Shown: one piece after another, positions 26,094-35,920 of the stretch
Layout: each line of letters starts with the position of its first letter
Position numbering within the stretch: the stretch's first letter is position 1
Origin: Paramoeba atlantica
Taxonomy: Eukaryota > Discosea
Reading direction: 5' to 3'
NCBI GenBank assembly: GCA_977017575.1
Contig: CDRNVI010000040.1
Span: 620,001-684,000 of the forward strand
Length of the DNA stretch: 64,000 nt
Notes under the pieces: generated by a model
What the model saw: the letters and a program-made list of their open reading frames with translations, nothing else
Database searches by the model: none
Told to the model about the DNA's origin: nothing
Position numbers and translations under genes: made by a program

Positions 26094-28532
26094 ATGCTTT
26101 GGCGGGTTATGCGAAATAAATGCTCCGACGTCCGCTCCGGTGGTTTGCTGTTGGATTTTCTGTTTAGGCACAGTTCGACATGTGCTGCGGAAGGATGTGT
26201 CCCTACACTACATGCGATGATCATGATGTTTCGGCAAGGATCGTACCCTAATGACACAGATCGACAGGAAATTAGATCGCAATGGAAGCTAGTTTCGAAT
26301 TGTTTGTCTAGTGTGCCCACTTCAACCTTGATCTCTGCAATTTCATTATTTTCAGAAAACGATCTCATACCTAATCAATCTGAAGCGTGTAGAGAGATTA
26401 GTTCAGTTCTCTTAACAAGAGCACGTGGTGACAAGACGCATTTGCATCCGAAACAAGCTACAAAACTACTTATTATCGACGCAGCGGCACGAAAATACAA
26501 TTCCCGAACATTGGATCACAAATCAAGGTGCGATTTATTAGATAATAATTTGCGTGAGCATTGTCGGCGCATAGTAAAGCCTTCTGGCTTCGGAGGCTTG
26601 ACATGTCTTAATGATTCTTCCGTGTCGATACCTCCAACGACAGATAATGCGGATGAAAAATCCGACTATTCCGGCAACATCGAAGTCAATGCTCCTTCAG
26701 CGTTTAGTGAACAAAGATTCAATAAGGATCCTCGAGACGTTCTCCAGTTTATAAACAACGTTATCGACCGTATTACAGGATGTCGCTACAAAGATTCGGT
26801 TACAACATGGAAGCCTGTCAAGCAGCTCATAGATTATGTGTACTTTATAACGGTTAGTAAACGATTTTTGCAGGACGTTGCCAACACCTCAGTATGGGAA
26901 GCCTATCATTGTGCACGGAGTCGAGCCTTACAGAAGGTTCTTATTCCGTTTTTCACAAAAGAATCTGACCGTGTTGGGATTGAAGATTTTCCATATTCTA
27001 GGCTATTCACAATATTTCTTCAGGATTTGAGTGGGGAGAAGTTAAGTGGGGAGAATTTCAATAGTGGTTCAGAGTCTTGTAAAAACGGTTCCTTGCATGT
27101 TGTCCGTGTACTTCTAAAAGATTTGCACCAGCAACTGACGAAACCTTTTGACAAATATCAAGGAGGAGAACTTCTGAGAATACTTGAAGAGGTATGGAAC
27201 GTCTTGAACAACTTGTCTTTACGATATCCCCGACACGCAACTAATTTGTTACTTTGCGCCTTAAAGTGCATCTCATCACAAAGAAATTGTCTAACTCATC
27301 AAATCATTTCAACTACTTTTCTTTCCGAATTTTGTACGTCTTGCGAAGCTTTTCCTTCGCAAGAAGTTTTGGAAGCCGTGCACGTTGTTTTTCAGGTCCC
27401 AAGTGTATTATACATGCTAGAGAACTCTGCTCCAGCCGACTTAGCAGTTCGCTTGGCTCAGCTATGTGCCGTTCATCACTGCCGTGGAGGCCCTGTTGTA
27501 CAGGCTTTGCTCCATCGCTATAACAAAGACGGTTCTACTTGGGTTCTTCGAGCCAGATGTATTGTTCTACGCGCCTTATGGCATTGCATCTCAAAGGAAT
27601 CGGTACACAAGATGTGCACCACGCTAGTTGATGACCTCTTAGAATCCCGAACCGGCATAAAAACATTATTTCTTGCAGATGCTGCTCATGTGGGTCATTT
27701 CTTGGTCACGTGCGCAGAAAATCACCCAAGGCATGAAGCCGTTTGGAGTGCCTGGTTATCCTTTGTGTTAAACGAAAAAAATCTCGCAAATTCCCAAACT
27801 TTCTCTTCTCTTTCCTTCTTGCTTGAGGTTGTTTCTCTATCGTCGGCCTCGTGCATTGTGAACATGGAGATTCACAAGCTTAATCCACTTTTTCTTGCAT
27901 GTCTCAACCTTCTAAGAATTTTTGTCTCGGAAGAAAATTGTTACCTACTTTGGGGCAAGGGTCTCGATAAGCCACAAGTGCCATTTGTGAAGCTTAAAGC
28001 ACTTATCCGTTGCATTTTTTACACAGTAAACCTTAGAACCGTACAAACAAGCGCACAGTATGATACACGAACAGAAAAGGGTTCCAAAGATCCTCATTGG
28101 GTGTACCTTATTGACACCTTGCGCTGCGCTATTCAACGTTCTTTACGTCACCAACTTACTATTGCTGGAAAAAAATTACCAGAGCCTATGCCACAGGCTG
28201 TTGAAATCTGTAAAGCGTTCGACAGTATACAAAAGAAGACAGTGCCCTCTAGGGAGGACTGCGTTCGTTTGTTCAGCACATACGCTTCTCTACTTACTGG
28301 TCCGTACGGACAACAGTGGCGGCCTAGCTTTGCTCGAGAGGAAAACTTGGTCATAAGATATTCCTTAGAAACTTTACAAAAGGAACATCTGAGCAGTTTG
28401 CAAAGGAGTTCAATACAACGCCATCGCGTGTTTCTGTACTTACAGAGGTTGGGACCACATTGGGCACCTGAACTCTACGAAGCATTGCAAAGTGCAAATC
28501 AAAAATACGAAATCAAAAGTGCAAATCGGTAG
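26094..28532 (+). CDS. Large helical protein of unknown function, possibly mitochondrial
   Basis: An 812-residue protein I do not recognise. The N-terminus MLWRVMRNKCSDVRSGGLLLDFLFRHS is basic and amphipathic, as in a mitochondrial presequence. From about residue 220 on it is alpha-helical with repeated L-x-x-L-L patterns and many Cys and His (FLSEFCTSCEAFPSQEVLEAVHVVFQV, LAVRLAQLCAVHHCRGG, LFLADAAHVGHFLVTCAENHP). This resembles the helical-repeat backbone of the large mitochondrial RNA-processing or ribosome-associated proteins common in kinetoplastids (for example RAP/FAST-type), but I see no definite RAP domain at the C-terminus. ATG 26094 is used; the frame upstream opens only with TTG. 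It is long, intronless and of ordinary composition. Confidence 0.7.
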   Translation: MLWRVMRNKCSDVRSGGLLLDFLFRHSSTCAAEGCVPTLHAMIMMFRQGSYPNDTDRQEIRSQWKLVSNCLSSVPTSTLISAISLFSENDLIPNQSEACREISSVLLTRARGDKTHLHPKQATKLLIIDAAARKYNSRTLDHKSRCDLLDNNLREHCRRIVKPSGFGGLTCLNDSSVSIPPTTDNADEKSDYSGNIEVNAPSAFSEQRFNKDPRDVLQFINNVIDRITGCRYKDSVTTWKPVKQLIDYVYFITVSKRFLQDVANTSVWEAYHCARSRALQKVLIPFFTKESDRVGIEDFPYSRLFTIFLQDLSGEKLSGENFNSGSESCKNGSLHVVRVLLKDLHQQLTKPFDKYQGGELLRILEEVWNVLNNLSLRYPRHATNLLLCALKCISSQRNCLTHQIISTTFLSEFCTSCEAFPSQEVLEAVHVVFQVPSVLYMLENSAPADLAVRLAQLCAVHHCRGGPVVQALLHRYNKDGSTWVLRARCIVLRALWHCISKESVHKMCTTLVDDLLESRTGIKTLFLADAAHVGHFLVTCAENHPRHEAVWSAWLSFVLNEKNLANSQTFSSLSFLLEVVSLSSASCIVNMEIHKLNPLFLACLNLLRIFVSEENCYLLWGKGLDKPQVPFVKLKALIRCIFYTVNLRTVQTSAQYDTRTEKGSKDPHWVYLIDTLRCAIQRSLRHQLTIAGKKLPEPMPQAVEICKAFDSIQKKTVPSREDCVRLFSTYASLLTGPYGQQWRPSFAREENLVIRYSLETLQKEHLSSLQRSSIQRHRVFLYLQRLGPHWAPELYEALQSANQKYEIKSANR

Positions 28533-29049
28533 TTTCTCCTATGGGCTGTTACAATGCCTCTTAAGCACTTCGTTGAGCTAGGCTTGTCTGGAGTGTTTGG
28601 TATCCCCCCTGACAGTTATTTGTCCGTTTCTTTTTCATTTTGTTCTAGCATACGATATATTTCGTCCCCATAGCACGGAACTTCGCCGACAGTTTTTATA
28701 GAGATTCTCGTGAATTGGCCGGGTACAAAAAATATGATTTTTTACCCTTTTTTTAGAACGATGTGAAGCTAAATAGGAAGAAAATACATTTTTCAAAGTT
28801 TAACAAAGTACATTTTCTGGGAGCAACTCTTGGCCAAGACTGCACAACGATTAAAAAACTTGTGAACAATTAAAAGCATTTTTCTACCCTTCTCTAAAAA
28901 CGCATATCCTTCGTAATATATGACATGTCGGAAAGTGAACGTGCGTCTCAAGCGACAGGCCATTGTCTTACACATCTCTTTATGTCCATCCAGCAAACAC
29001 TGACATACTTACTGTCAAGATAAAAGATAGAACAGTGTGTTCTTTCTTC
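28533..29049. other. Intergenic, 517 bp, no gene seen
   Basis: AT-rich with T-runs. In-frame codons before the Erv ATG (28963-29049) have no resemblance to the family. GTGTTCTTTCTTC immediately before 29050 is pyrimidine-rich. Confidence 0.4.
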
Positions 29050-30099
29050 ATGCAATCTCTTAAACATTTGGATATTTTTGCAAAATACGATGTGCGATTC
29101 GAGACTGAAGCCAGAGAACGCTCTTCCGCAGGTGGAATATTTTCTGTAGCGAGCTTTTTATGGGTATTCTACTTGTGTTTTACGGAAATCAAACACTATA
29201 GGGAAACTGTAACCAGTCAAAGTTTCGATGTACACTCTAGCTTGCGAAACATGGATGATATTCCTCTTTTTCTTAACGTAACTGTGCTAGAAATTGGATG
29301 CGATAACTTATCCGTGGAACTTGTTGATTTTTCTGGATCTCCTGCATCTCCAATCAAGAGTCGTAAATATACATGTAGCCAGGGACAAAGTACAGATGAT
29401 TCTTTTTTGGGTTGCAGAATAGAGGCAAATTTTCATGTTCCACCACTTCCTGGTCACATCAGAATTTCGCATCATCACGTAACATCCTCGAGTTATTCTG
29501 TGGATCCGAGTATTGAACCAATTCAAGAAGCCAATTCTGTGATTAACACTTCACATGTCATTCATGAGCTACGATTTGGCGAACCATATCCAGGACAGAG
29601 GTATCCGTTGCTGGAGCATTACGTATTACACACTGAGGAAAAAGCACTGCCGCAGGAACCGAATTTAGAAAATTCTTTTTTGTTCAATCCTTTTCTAGCA
29701 GCATTGGGTATTGGAAGATTTTTTCGCGCTCCTCCGTTGCCGGCGCATTCCACTGGTCGACATCAATACTGGATCAAAGTGGTTCCCACGGTTTACTCTT
29801 ACGTAAATTCCACGCAACTACGTGCATATCAGTACAGTGTCACACATCACTATGAAATTCTTAACGCGGGGGCAAGTATGGATTCTAAGCTTCCAGGCAT
29901 ACATTTTTTGTATGAGCCCAGCGCAGTGACTGTGCGTTATCAAGAGGAGTACCCACATAGATCTTTCCTACATTTATGGATGCAAATGTTGTCGATATTA
30001 GGAGGGGTTCTTATTATGGCAAGAATGGTCGACGCTGTGTGGTTTTCCTGGGCTACCCAACGCAGCCTTCATCGTAAGAATCATACTCCAATAAATTAA
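29050..30099 (+). CDS. Erv41/Erv46 (ERGIC2/3) family cargo receptor of COPII vesicles
   Basis: A 349-residue membrane protein cycling between ER and Golgi. It has the family layout: a short cytosolic start with LKHLDIFAKYDVRFETEARERSSAGG, a first membrane span (IFSVASFLWVFYLCF), a long luminal domain containing LFLNVTVLEIGCDNLSVELVD and GCRIEANFHVPPLPGHIRIS, then GIHFLYEPSAVTVRYQEE and a second span (LWMQMLSILGGVLIMARMVDAVWF). Length fits Erv41 (about 350) better than Erv46 (about 400), and the Cys-rich CxxC stretch of Erv46 is not visible, so Erv41 is slightly favoured. The frame extends upstream to an earlier ATG at 28963, but MQSLKHLDIF at 29050 matches the family start. It would act in the same pathway as the Sec24 encoded at 43.5 kb. 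Confidence 0.88.
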   Translation: MQSLKHLDIFAKYDVRFETEARERSSAGGIFSVASFLWVFYLCFTEIKHYRETVTSQSFDVHSSLRNMDDIPLFLNVTVLEIGCDNLSVELVDFSGSPASPIKSRKYTCSQGQSTDDSFLGCRIEANFHVPPLPGHIRISHHHVTSSSYSVDPSIEPIQEANSVINTSHVIHELRFGEPYPGQRYPLLEHYVLHTEEKALPQEPNLENSFLFNPFLAALGIGRFFRAPPLPAHSTGRHQYWIKVVPTVYSYVNSTQLRAYQYSVTHHYEILNAGASMDSKLPGIHFLYEPSAVTVRYQEEYPHRSFLHLWMQMLSILGGVLIMARMVDAVWFSWATQRSLHRKNHTPIN

Positions 30100-30431
30100 A
30101 TTACAAGCGTTCTACAAAAGAAATATCAACTGTACTCTACGGCAGAAGATGCAATAATGTTCAATTCGAATGTAGTAATTTATTACACCAATTACTCATG
30201 TAGTGAATTACTACAAATTATATCCTACGCAATTTAAATATGTTCCAGGATAGTATACCCATGACCACTTATCACACGCTGGAGTAAGTGACTTGTAAGT
30301 TACAATTGTAGGTTACAATTGTAAGTTACAACTTGCAACCAAAAAGAGTACCGATTTTTTTTTTCAAATAATACATGTATGTAGTAGGTATCCTGTTATA
30401 TACATAGTCATTGTATGCTATAAGTCTTATT
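30100..30431. other. Intergenic, 332 bp, with a short TTACAATTGTA repeat
   Basis: At about 30293-30338 the words GTAAGTTACAATTG and GTAGGTTACAATTG repeat in tandem. Otherwise AT-rich with no gene. Confidence 0.5.
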
Positions 30432-31296
30432 GCGGTGGTTGTATAACTACCGCTCTACACTCGATTATTGAAAAAAAAAGTGAACAAAAACAGTGAAAAT
30501 ATAAAGAGGAACACAGTAATATAATAGAAGAAAAAAATAAAAGGGGGCCCCGGTGGTCCAAAATTGAAAAAATGGGGGGTCATGGTCGAGCAATTATTTT
30601 TGAAAAAATTAGTTTTCGAAAAAATACCGCAGAAGGGGTAGCCGGGGTCTTGGCGCGCATTTTCCACCCACTTACCCGGGGGTGACCCCCCCTCATATGC
30701 GCAGGACGGGTCCGCCAAGTTCGGATTTTTTCGGAAAAAAATTTTGAAAAACATTTCAACTTAGCGTAAAAAATGGTAAAAAAAATATTTTTCCAAAATT
30801 GTTTCCCCTGTTGTATTTTGAGAGCTTGGGACCTACAGCCTGTATATTACCTGTATATTAGCTTTCTACGCCGTTGTTTTCACCAGACATCCGTTCTTCC
30901 AGCCGTGGTACGCCCCGCAAAATGATTCATTTTTGACTAAAAAAGGTGAAAAAGTAATTTTCGGACCCCAAGGGGCCTTTTTGTGTCGAAAGAATGGTGT
31001 GGTTGGAGTCGTATTCTCTACCCAATACGTTCGGTAGGCTTTCATTCATGCCTATGAGCGACTTCCCACGCGCAAATGTCGGATTTAGTGCTCTGAGAGC
31101 AAAAACATCTAATAATGACCCCATTTTTACCCGAAAATCGGATATTTCTGGCCGCAATCTTTCCGTTTTCTTCAGCTTTCCGGGTCAAATTTTCTTTTTT
31201 AGGCTCTTCGTTAAACGCAGTGGTAGTTTTCAACGCGAAGCGCGCAGCATGAGTGACTTCGAAGTTGAAACCACCGCGTTTAACGAAGAGCCTAAA
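30432..31296 (-). mobile_element. Dispersed hairpin-ended element, copy D (complete, reverse)
   Basis: Reverse-oriented copy starting with the complement of the 3' end (ATTGCGGTGGTTGTATAAC) and ending with the 5' hairpin (about 31198-31292). It is more diverged than B and C: the loop arm lacks a few bases and an extra CTGTATATTAC repeat sits near 30838-30858. The conserved reverse open frame (30927-31157) is kept in part. A MITE copy begins within five bases of its end. Confidence 0.85.
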
Positions 31297-31300
31297 AGAG

Positions 31301-31614
31301 TAGTGCGGGGCTTTATTGCGGGACGGGTTAATTAAGGGACACCCCCCATCAAGGCCAAAGTTTCCATTAATTCTCCAATTTTTTCCAAGGCTCTAGTATA
31401 CCTTTTTCTTTCAATTATCTTCTCATATTTATCTCATTTTCTTTCACTTATCGTACAAGTACATTTTTATGTGTGCCTGATAACTTGCGCGCTCTGTGAC
31501 TTGGGCGCTTCACTTGTAGTTCTTTTGACCCATTCCAAAGGTATGACCCCACCCCCATATTGTCTCTTAAATACCCGTCCCGTAATTAAACCGTCCCGTA
31601 CACCACGCATTGTA
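31301..31614. mobile_element. MITE, GGGACGG-type termini, copy 2
   Basis: Second copy of the element at 15265-15605 (TAGTGCGGGGCTTTATTGC ... CACGCATTGTA), shorter by about 30 bases in the middle. It abuts copy D of the hairpin element, which suggests a target preference or a shared insertion history. Confidence 0.78.
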
Positions 31615-31850
31615 GTTTACCTAGTAGGCATACTAAACTTTATGTGTCCCAAGGCCACTTATACCTACCCCCCGTCTACACAACAGAAGCGGGAGGCGTA
31701 CCATTTTCAGAAGACATCGCAACTTTTTCTAGCAAGAACATACAAAGAAACCTTAATAGAAGGCCAAGGTATCACTTTTAACAAATATAGAGAAGGAACG
31801 CTCCGAAGCGCCGCGAAACTATTTTTTGCTTTTTAGACTAAATTTAGTAT

Positions 31851-33805
31851 AGTACCCCCCCTCTAATAACTAATTGTAAATTACCCTGTTCTCAAGATTT
31901 ATAAAGAATTAAGATTTATAAAGATTAAGGATGCGAGCGGGGTTTCATGGTGGTGCTTTAGGCCACCGGAAGTTCTGTCATCAGAAACTGGCTGGTCCAA
32001 AGACCAAGTTCATACATGGTTAATAAGAGGGGGTATTGAGAGCAACCCCGGCCCACGGGCAGTGTGGTGTTTCCGGTCAACTAAAAACGTCATCATCAAC
32101 TCTGGTTGGTCCAAAGCGCAAGTACGCACCCAGCTGATCCAAGGCTGCATTGAAAGCAACCCCGGACCGGGAAAGAAGAGGGGCCGTCCCCCCGGAAGAA
32201 AGTTCACACCTTCAGGTTCGTTGGATCTCGGGTCACTTCAGATCCAAGCAGACTCGACGATAGAGGAAAACCCAGGCCCGGAGCGCACACGCGGCCGGCC
32301 CAAGGAAAGCAAAACAAGAGTTAAAGATGTGTTGAATCTGGAAGAAATTCACCCTGGAAGCCCTTGCATATCTGGGGCCTCAGAAGCAGTCCCACGTGGG
32401 ACCATACTGGAGAAGATGGCTGGAGGAATATTCGAAGATTGTTCAACCAAAGAGGTTCAATCGGGATCGCATATCTCACAGAAACTGTGTAATACGACAA
32501 ATCTTCCGCCTCGTCAACTCCACGAAATACAAAGCCTGCGGGAAACATACACAAAACTGATTACGCGACCTAGTCTGCGTAAATTATATCACCTGCAATT
32601 ACCGTGCTGGAAGGAATTATGCGGTGGAATATGCAGAGACTTTGAAATACAACACACAGACACAAAAGCAAAGATGTCGTGGAACCTATTATGCGCAGTG
32701 AAGCAGTTCTTATTCCTGCCCGAAAGTCAACTGACTCATCGACAACTGGCGTATGAACTACGAAAGCGGATGGCCGAGCAAGAACCAAAATTTACCCCTT
32801 CGCTTGCAACCAAAAGTGTGGCAAAATTTAATCCGGTAGGGTGAGCAGAGGCACTGCTTAAACTTGATGCGATCGGGAAAGCGGCAAAAGCGCTAGAGGC
32901 GAAGGAACGACAACCACTATCTACTGAAGAGATCGCTAAGGCCATAGATCGACTTCACCCAAAGGCCTTTCGGGGTTATAAACATTTGCCGGCAAAATCT
33001 ATGGACATCGAAAAGCAAACCTTAACTGACAGGGCTAGAAAGCTCGCCAAAGGATCCGCGCCGGGCCCATCAGGCTGGACACGCGAACTTCTTATACCGC
33101 TCCTAGAGGACCAGGATATCGTGGCCTGCGTTACTTGGATAGCTACAGCAGTGCTGCGAAACTCCCGAGACGCTCAGCTAAGGGACGTCTTAACCAGCTC
33201 CACTCTGATCTTGCTGCGCAAGGAGGGCCCTTCCGTAGAAGGATCCCCAGCCTGCCGACCTATAGCACTGGGGGAAATCTTTCTTAAATTGGCTAGCCAA
33301 GTCTCCATGGACAGGGTAGCAGAAGCAACGGGCAGACTTTTCCAAGATACACAATTTGGTGTTGGAACAAGAAACGGAGGACCTAAAATAATATTAAGGG
33401 CAAGAAACGCGTTTCGTCAAGGCTTAAAAGCTGAGGTATTAGGGTGTATGGAAAGACGACGTTCTGCCTTGACAAGATATGAAGAGTCGAAGTCAGCAGT
33501 GCGTAAAGAAACCAGCGAACTACATGACGTCCATTCACTTCAGTTGATGGACAAGAGAACGCGCAATTGGACAGAGGCGCGTAGGAATCGGGGTGAGTAC
33601 TTCATGCGCGACGCAGAATGGCAAACAGCCATTCTTTTTCCATGTTTTTTTTTCTTTCATATTGTTTTCCATGTCCCCCCCCTTTATTAGGGCCTTTTGC
33701 CCAAAATCGGAGTCCTATTAAATAGGGGGGGATAGTAAATATAAATCCAAAAAAATTATAATCTATATTTATAATTAGTTATTAGAGGGGGGGTATATCG
33801 TACCC
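31851..33805 (+). mobile_element. 2-kb inverted-repeat-bounded element carrying a 2A/RT gene
   Basis: Perfect terminal inverted repeats of 23 bases: left TA + seven C + TCTAATAACTAATT (from 31853), right the exact complement ending near 33796. ATTTAGTAT occurs at 31842-31850 and again at 33806-33814 and may be a 9-bp target duplication. Inside is a broken non-LTR-type reverse-transcriptase ORF (next entry). Inside the right end a second pair of C/G-run arms (CCCCCCCCTTTATTAGG at 33676 against CCTATTAAATAGGGGGGG at 33713) forms a hairpin. Non-LTR retroelements do not normally have inverted termini, so this is either an RT gene captured by a MITE-like element or an insertion of one into the other. 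Confidence 0.75.
31870..33690 (+). pseudogene. Non-LTR retroelement ORF fragment: three 2A-like motifs, AT-hooks, partial reverse transcriptase, one in-frame TGA
   Basis: A single reading frame runs from a stop at 31867 to 33690, broken only by TGA at 32842-32844. No in-frame ATG precedes the conserved part, so the 5' end looks truncated. Order: WCFRPPEV... GWSKDQVHTWLIRGGIESNPGP; WCFRSTKN... GWSKAQVRTQLIQGCIESNPGP, a clear duplication; AT-hook KKRGRPPGRK; IEENPGP; AT-hook RTRGRPK; a linker; after the TGA, STEEIAKAIDRLHPKA and the first reverse-transcriptase blocks (KGSAPGPSGWT, ACRPIALGEIFLKLAS, TQFGVGTRNGG). The catalytic YxDD block is missing, replaced by an unrelated charged tail, so an internal deletion is likely. 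NPGP (2A) motifs mediate ribosomal skipping in trypanosome L1Tc/ingi; the RT wording is closest to R2/CRE-like enzymes. Confidence 0.8.
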
Positions 33806-33949
33806 ATTTAGTATGCCTACTAGGAATACCATCCTGGAACATGGTTTAGATAAATTCATAATTATTTGCACAACTTATGTACAACTTATGTAGGTCTTCT
33901 TTTTGTCTAGACGCCAATACCACCTTATATCTCTTATCCTCATCCATAC

Positions 33950-35278
33950 ATGACTTGTCTCGACGCGTGCAAAGTACTCCTCCCAGAAGCCTTTCCTGAA
34001 ACCTCAGACCCTATCAAAAACGTCCCCGATGACCCTCTTCACATTTCGGTCCATCATCTACGCAACAGCATCCAAATTCGTGAAAACTACCTCCGTAGCC
34101 AAACCCATAAAACCCCACCTCCCCCCCTCAACCCCTCCACTCCCCCCACACCACAGCCCCCCCATCCACCCCACACCCCCCTCCCCCCCTCCACCGCTCT
34201 CACCCCCTCATCCCATCCCCCCATCCTCCCCATCCACCCTCTCGCCCTACGCTCCCGTCACACACGCTCCCCCTCCCCCTCCCCCCCTCCCCGCTGGTCC
34301 CTTCGCCGTGTCCTTGCCGCCCACGACGCCTCCGTGCACGCCCTCACCGTGGACCCCAGCAACACCCTCTTCTTCAGCGCCTCCGCGGACGGCACCGTGA
34401 GGGCCTGGGACCTCGCGACCTGCGCGCTCCGGGTCACGCTCACGGGCCACCGTGCCGGGGTGCGCGCGTTGGCCTGCAGCGGGTCCCACCCCTACGTGTA
34501 CAGCGCGGGGGAGGACCGCAGGGTGCGGTGCTGGGACCTGGACCACGGGAACGTGGTGGTGCGTCAGCTGGTGGGGAGCCTCGGGGGGGTGTACGCTGTG
34601 GGGGAACACCCGGGGGTCGCGGGGGTGGTGGTGAGTGGGGGGGGTGATGGGGCGGTGCGGGTGTGGGATCTACGCACCTCGAGAGGGGTGTTTACGATGG
34701 TGGGGCACTGCGGGGCGGTGAGTGCGGTGGGGTGTGGGCGGGCGGAGCCGCAGGTGGTGTCGTGTGGGGGGGCGGATGGGACGGTGAGGTTGTGGGATTT
34801 GGCCGCGGGGAGGTGTAGGGAGACGTTGACGAGGCATAGGAAAGGGGTGAGGTGTGGGGTGATTCACCCGGTGGAGTATGGAATGGTGAGTTGTAGTTCG
34901 GATTCGGTGAGGAAGTGGGCGTTTCCGAAGGGGGAGGCGGTGCAGAAGCATGATCCGCAGTTCCCGCGGGAGGAGGGGACGGGGGAGGGTTCCGGCTTGC
35001 GTGGGTCTGCACCGGACTTGATTCATGGTTGTGCGGTGAACCCTCAGGGTAACATTTTAGTAACGTGTCGTGGTTCCGGTGAGCTATGTTTTCATGACTG
35101 GAGCACGCTGCAAGTTTTTCAGCGTTCCATGGAGAAATCTTATTCTTTGCGTGAGAAATCGGAAGTGCCGTCGAGTGGTCCCAGCATACGTAGTTGCTCG
35201 TTTGATTTTAGTGGTTCACGATTATTGACCGCCCTAGAGGACAAAACGATTCATTGTTGGCAAGAGGTTACCGAATAA
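33950..35278 (+). CDS. PRP46: Prp46/PRL1 (PLRG1), WD40 protein of the Prp19-related splicing complex
   Basis: A 442-residue nuclear protein that joins the spliceosome during activation. Seven WD40 blades match PRL1 in order: HDASVHALTVDPSNTLFFSASADGTVRAWDL, GHRAGVRALACSGSHPYVYSAGEDRRVRCWDL, VVSGGGDGAVRVWDLRT, GHCGAVSAVGC, VVSCGGADGTVRLWDL, HRKGVRCGVIHP, SVRKWAFPKGEAVQKH. The phrase HPYVYSAGEDRRVRCWDL is close to the PRL1-specific H-x-Y-x-F-S-A-G-x-D-x-x-V-K-C-W-DL. The normal N-terminal domain is replaced by a short head and a Pro/Thr tract (residues 45-115) coded by C-rich DNA. Trypanosomes need such factors for trans-splicing. It is functionally linked to Clf1 at 39.7 kb. Confidence 0.9.
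   Translation: MTCLDACKVLLPEAFPETSDPIKNVPDDPLHISVHHLRNSIQIRENYLRSQTHKTPPPPLNPSTPPTPQPPHPPHTPLPPSTALTPSSHPPILPIHPLALRSRHTRSPSPSPPPRWSLRRVLAAHDASVHALTVDPSNTLFFSASADGTVRAWDLATCALRVTLTGHRAGVRALACSGSHPYVYSAGEDRRVRCWDLDHGNVVVRQLVGSLGGVYAVGEHPGVAGVVVSGGGDGAVRVWDLRTSRGVFTMVGHCGAVSAVGCGRAEPQVVSCGGADGTVRLWDLAAGRCRETLTRHRKGVRCGVIHPVEYGMVSCSSDSVRKWAFPKGEAVQKHDPQFPREEGTGEGSGLRGSAPDLIHGCAVNPQGNILVTCRGSGELCFHDWSTLQVFQRSMEKSYSLREKSEVPSSGPSIRSCSFDFSGSRLLTALEDKTIHCWQEVTE
34090..35000. other. GC-rich skew island 2 (C-rich then G-rich)
   Basis: Within the PRL1 gene. C-rich to about 34,400 (CCC/CTC/ACC codons), then G-rich to about 35,000. In the WD40 blades from 34,540 onward, Gly, Val, Ser and Leu codons end almost always in G (GTG, GGG, TTG). 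The amino acids there are conserved, so the change is largely synonymous. Confidence 0.85.
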
Positions 35279-35920
35279 ATCGAGCTTGAATATACAGCTG
35301 GGGAAAGATGCAGGCTGGGGAAAGATGTACATACTGTGCTTTCATGAACACCCTTCGCTTTCCATTGGTACAGGATGCATGTACGGAATTACGTATCCTT
35401 TCTGCCTTGTAGTGGTGCAGTTGATTTTTTACTGCTACTTTTTTATCGCTCCTCTTCTGCGAAATATTGCACTACGCAAATGAACATTGCGCAAGATTTT
35501 GACATTTGCGCATGATTTTGAAGAATTTTCTACCTCACGTCTACTAGCCTCCGGTTGGTGGTGCGAAAATAAAAGTTTTACCTTGTCTTGAAGATACAGA
35601 AGTATCTCGCAGATACAGTATTAGGTATTCATGAACAGGTACTGCGCATACAGCTGTATGGCCATCTCCCGGGTCAGAGTCCACATGTTTTAGGCTGCGG
35701 TGTACAGGAGGTACCGAGACGGCATCAGGTGGGAAGCCCGCACTTACAATATGTATAAAGTTGATATTCGTGTTGCATGCATTTCTAGCGCAGATTTAAG
35801 CTACACGTCCCTTTTTCATTTTGCATTGATTTATCAATTCTTCTACAGTTTTCTCCAGGTGTACTATTTCTTTAGTCTGTCTTACTTCCTTATTTATCTC
35901 ATATTTATGTACAATGCAAT
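35279..35920. other. Intergenic, 642 bp, no gene seen
   Basis: AT-rich. A duplicated GCTGGGGAAAGATG lies at about 35297-35325, and AGATACAG recurs near 35602 and 35622. The last 90 bases are pyrimidine-rich (next entry). Frames of 65-75 codons are not supported. Confidence 0.4.
35836..35858 (+). promoter_or_regulatory. Candidate trans-splice acceptor for the SET-domain gene
   Basis: TCAATTCTTCTACAG and TTTTCTCCAG give two AG choices, followed by a further pyrimidine-rich leader (TTTCTTTAGTCTGTC), about 63 bases before the ATG. Inference. Confidence 0.4.

Noticed and set aside
31870-33690. TGA read as tryptophan (variant genetic code)
   Set aside because: Other genes in the window use TGA as their terminal stop (kinase, deformylase, LRR 1), so the internal TGA is better read as a mutation.
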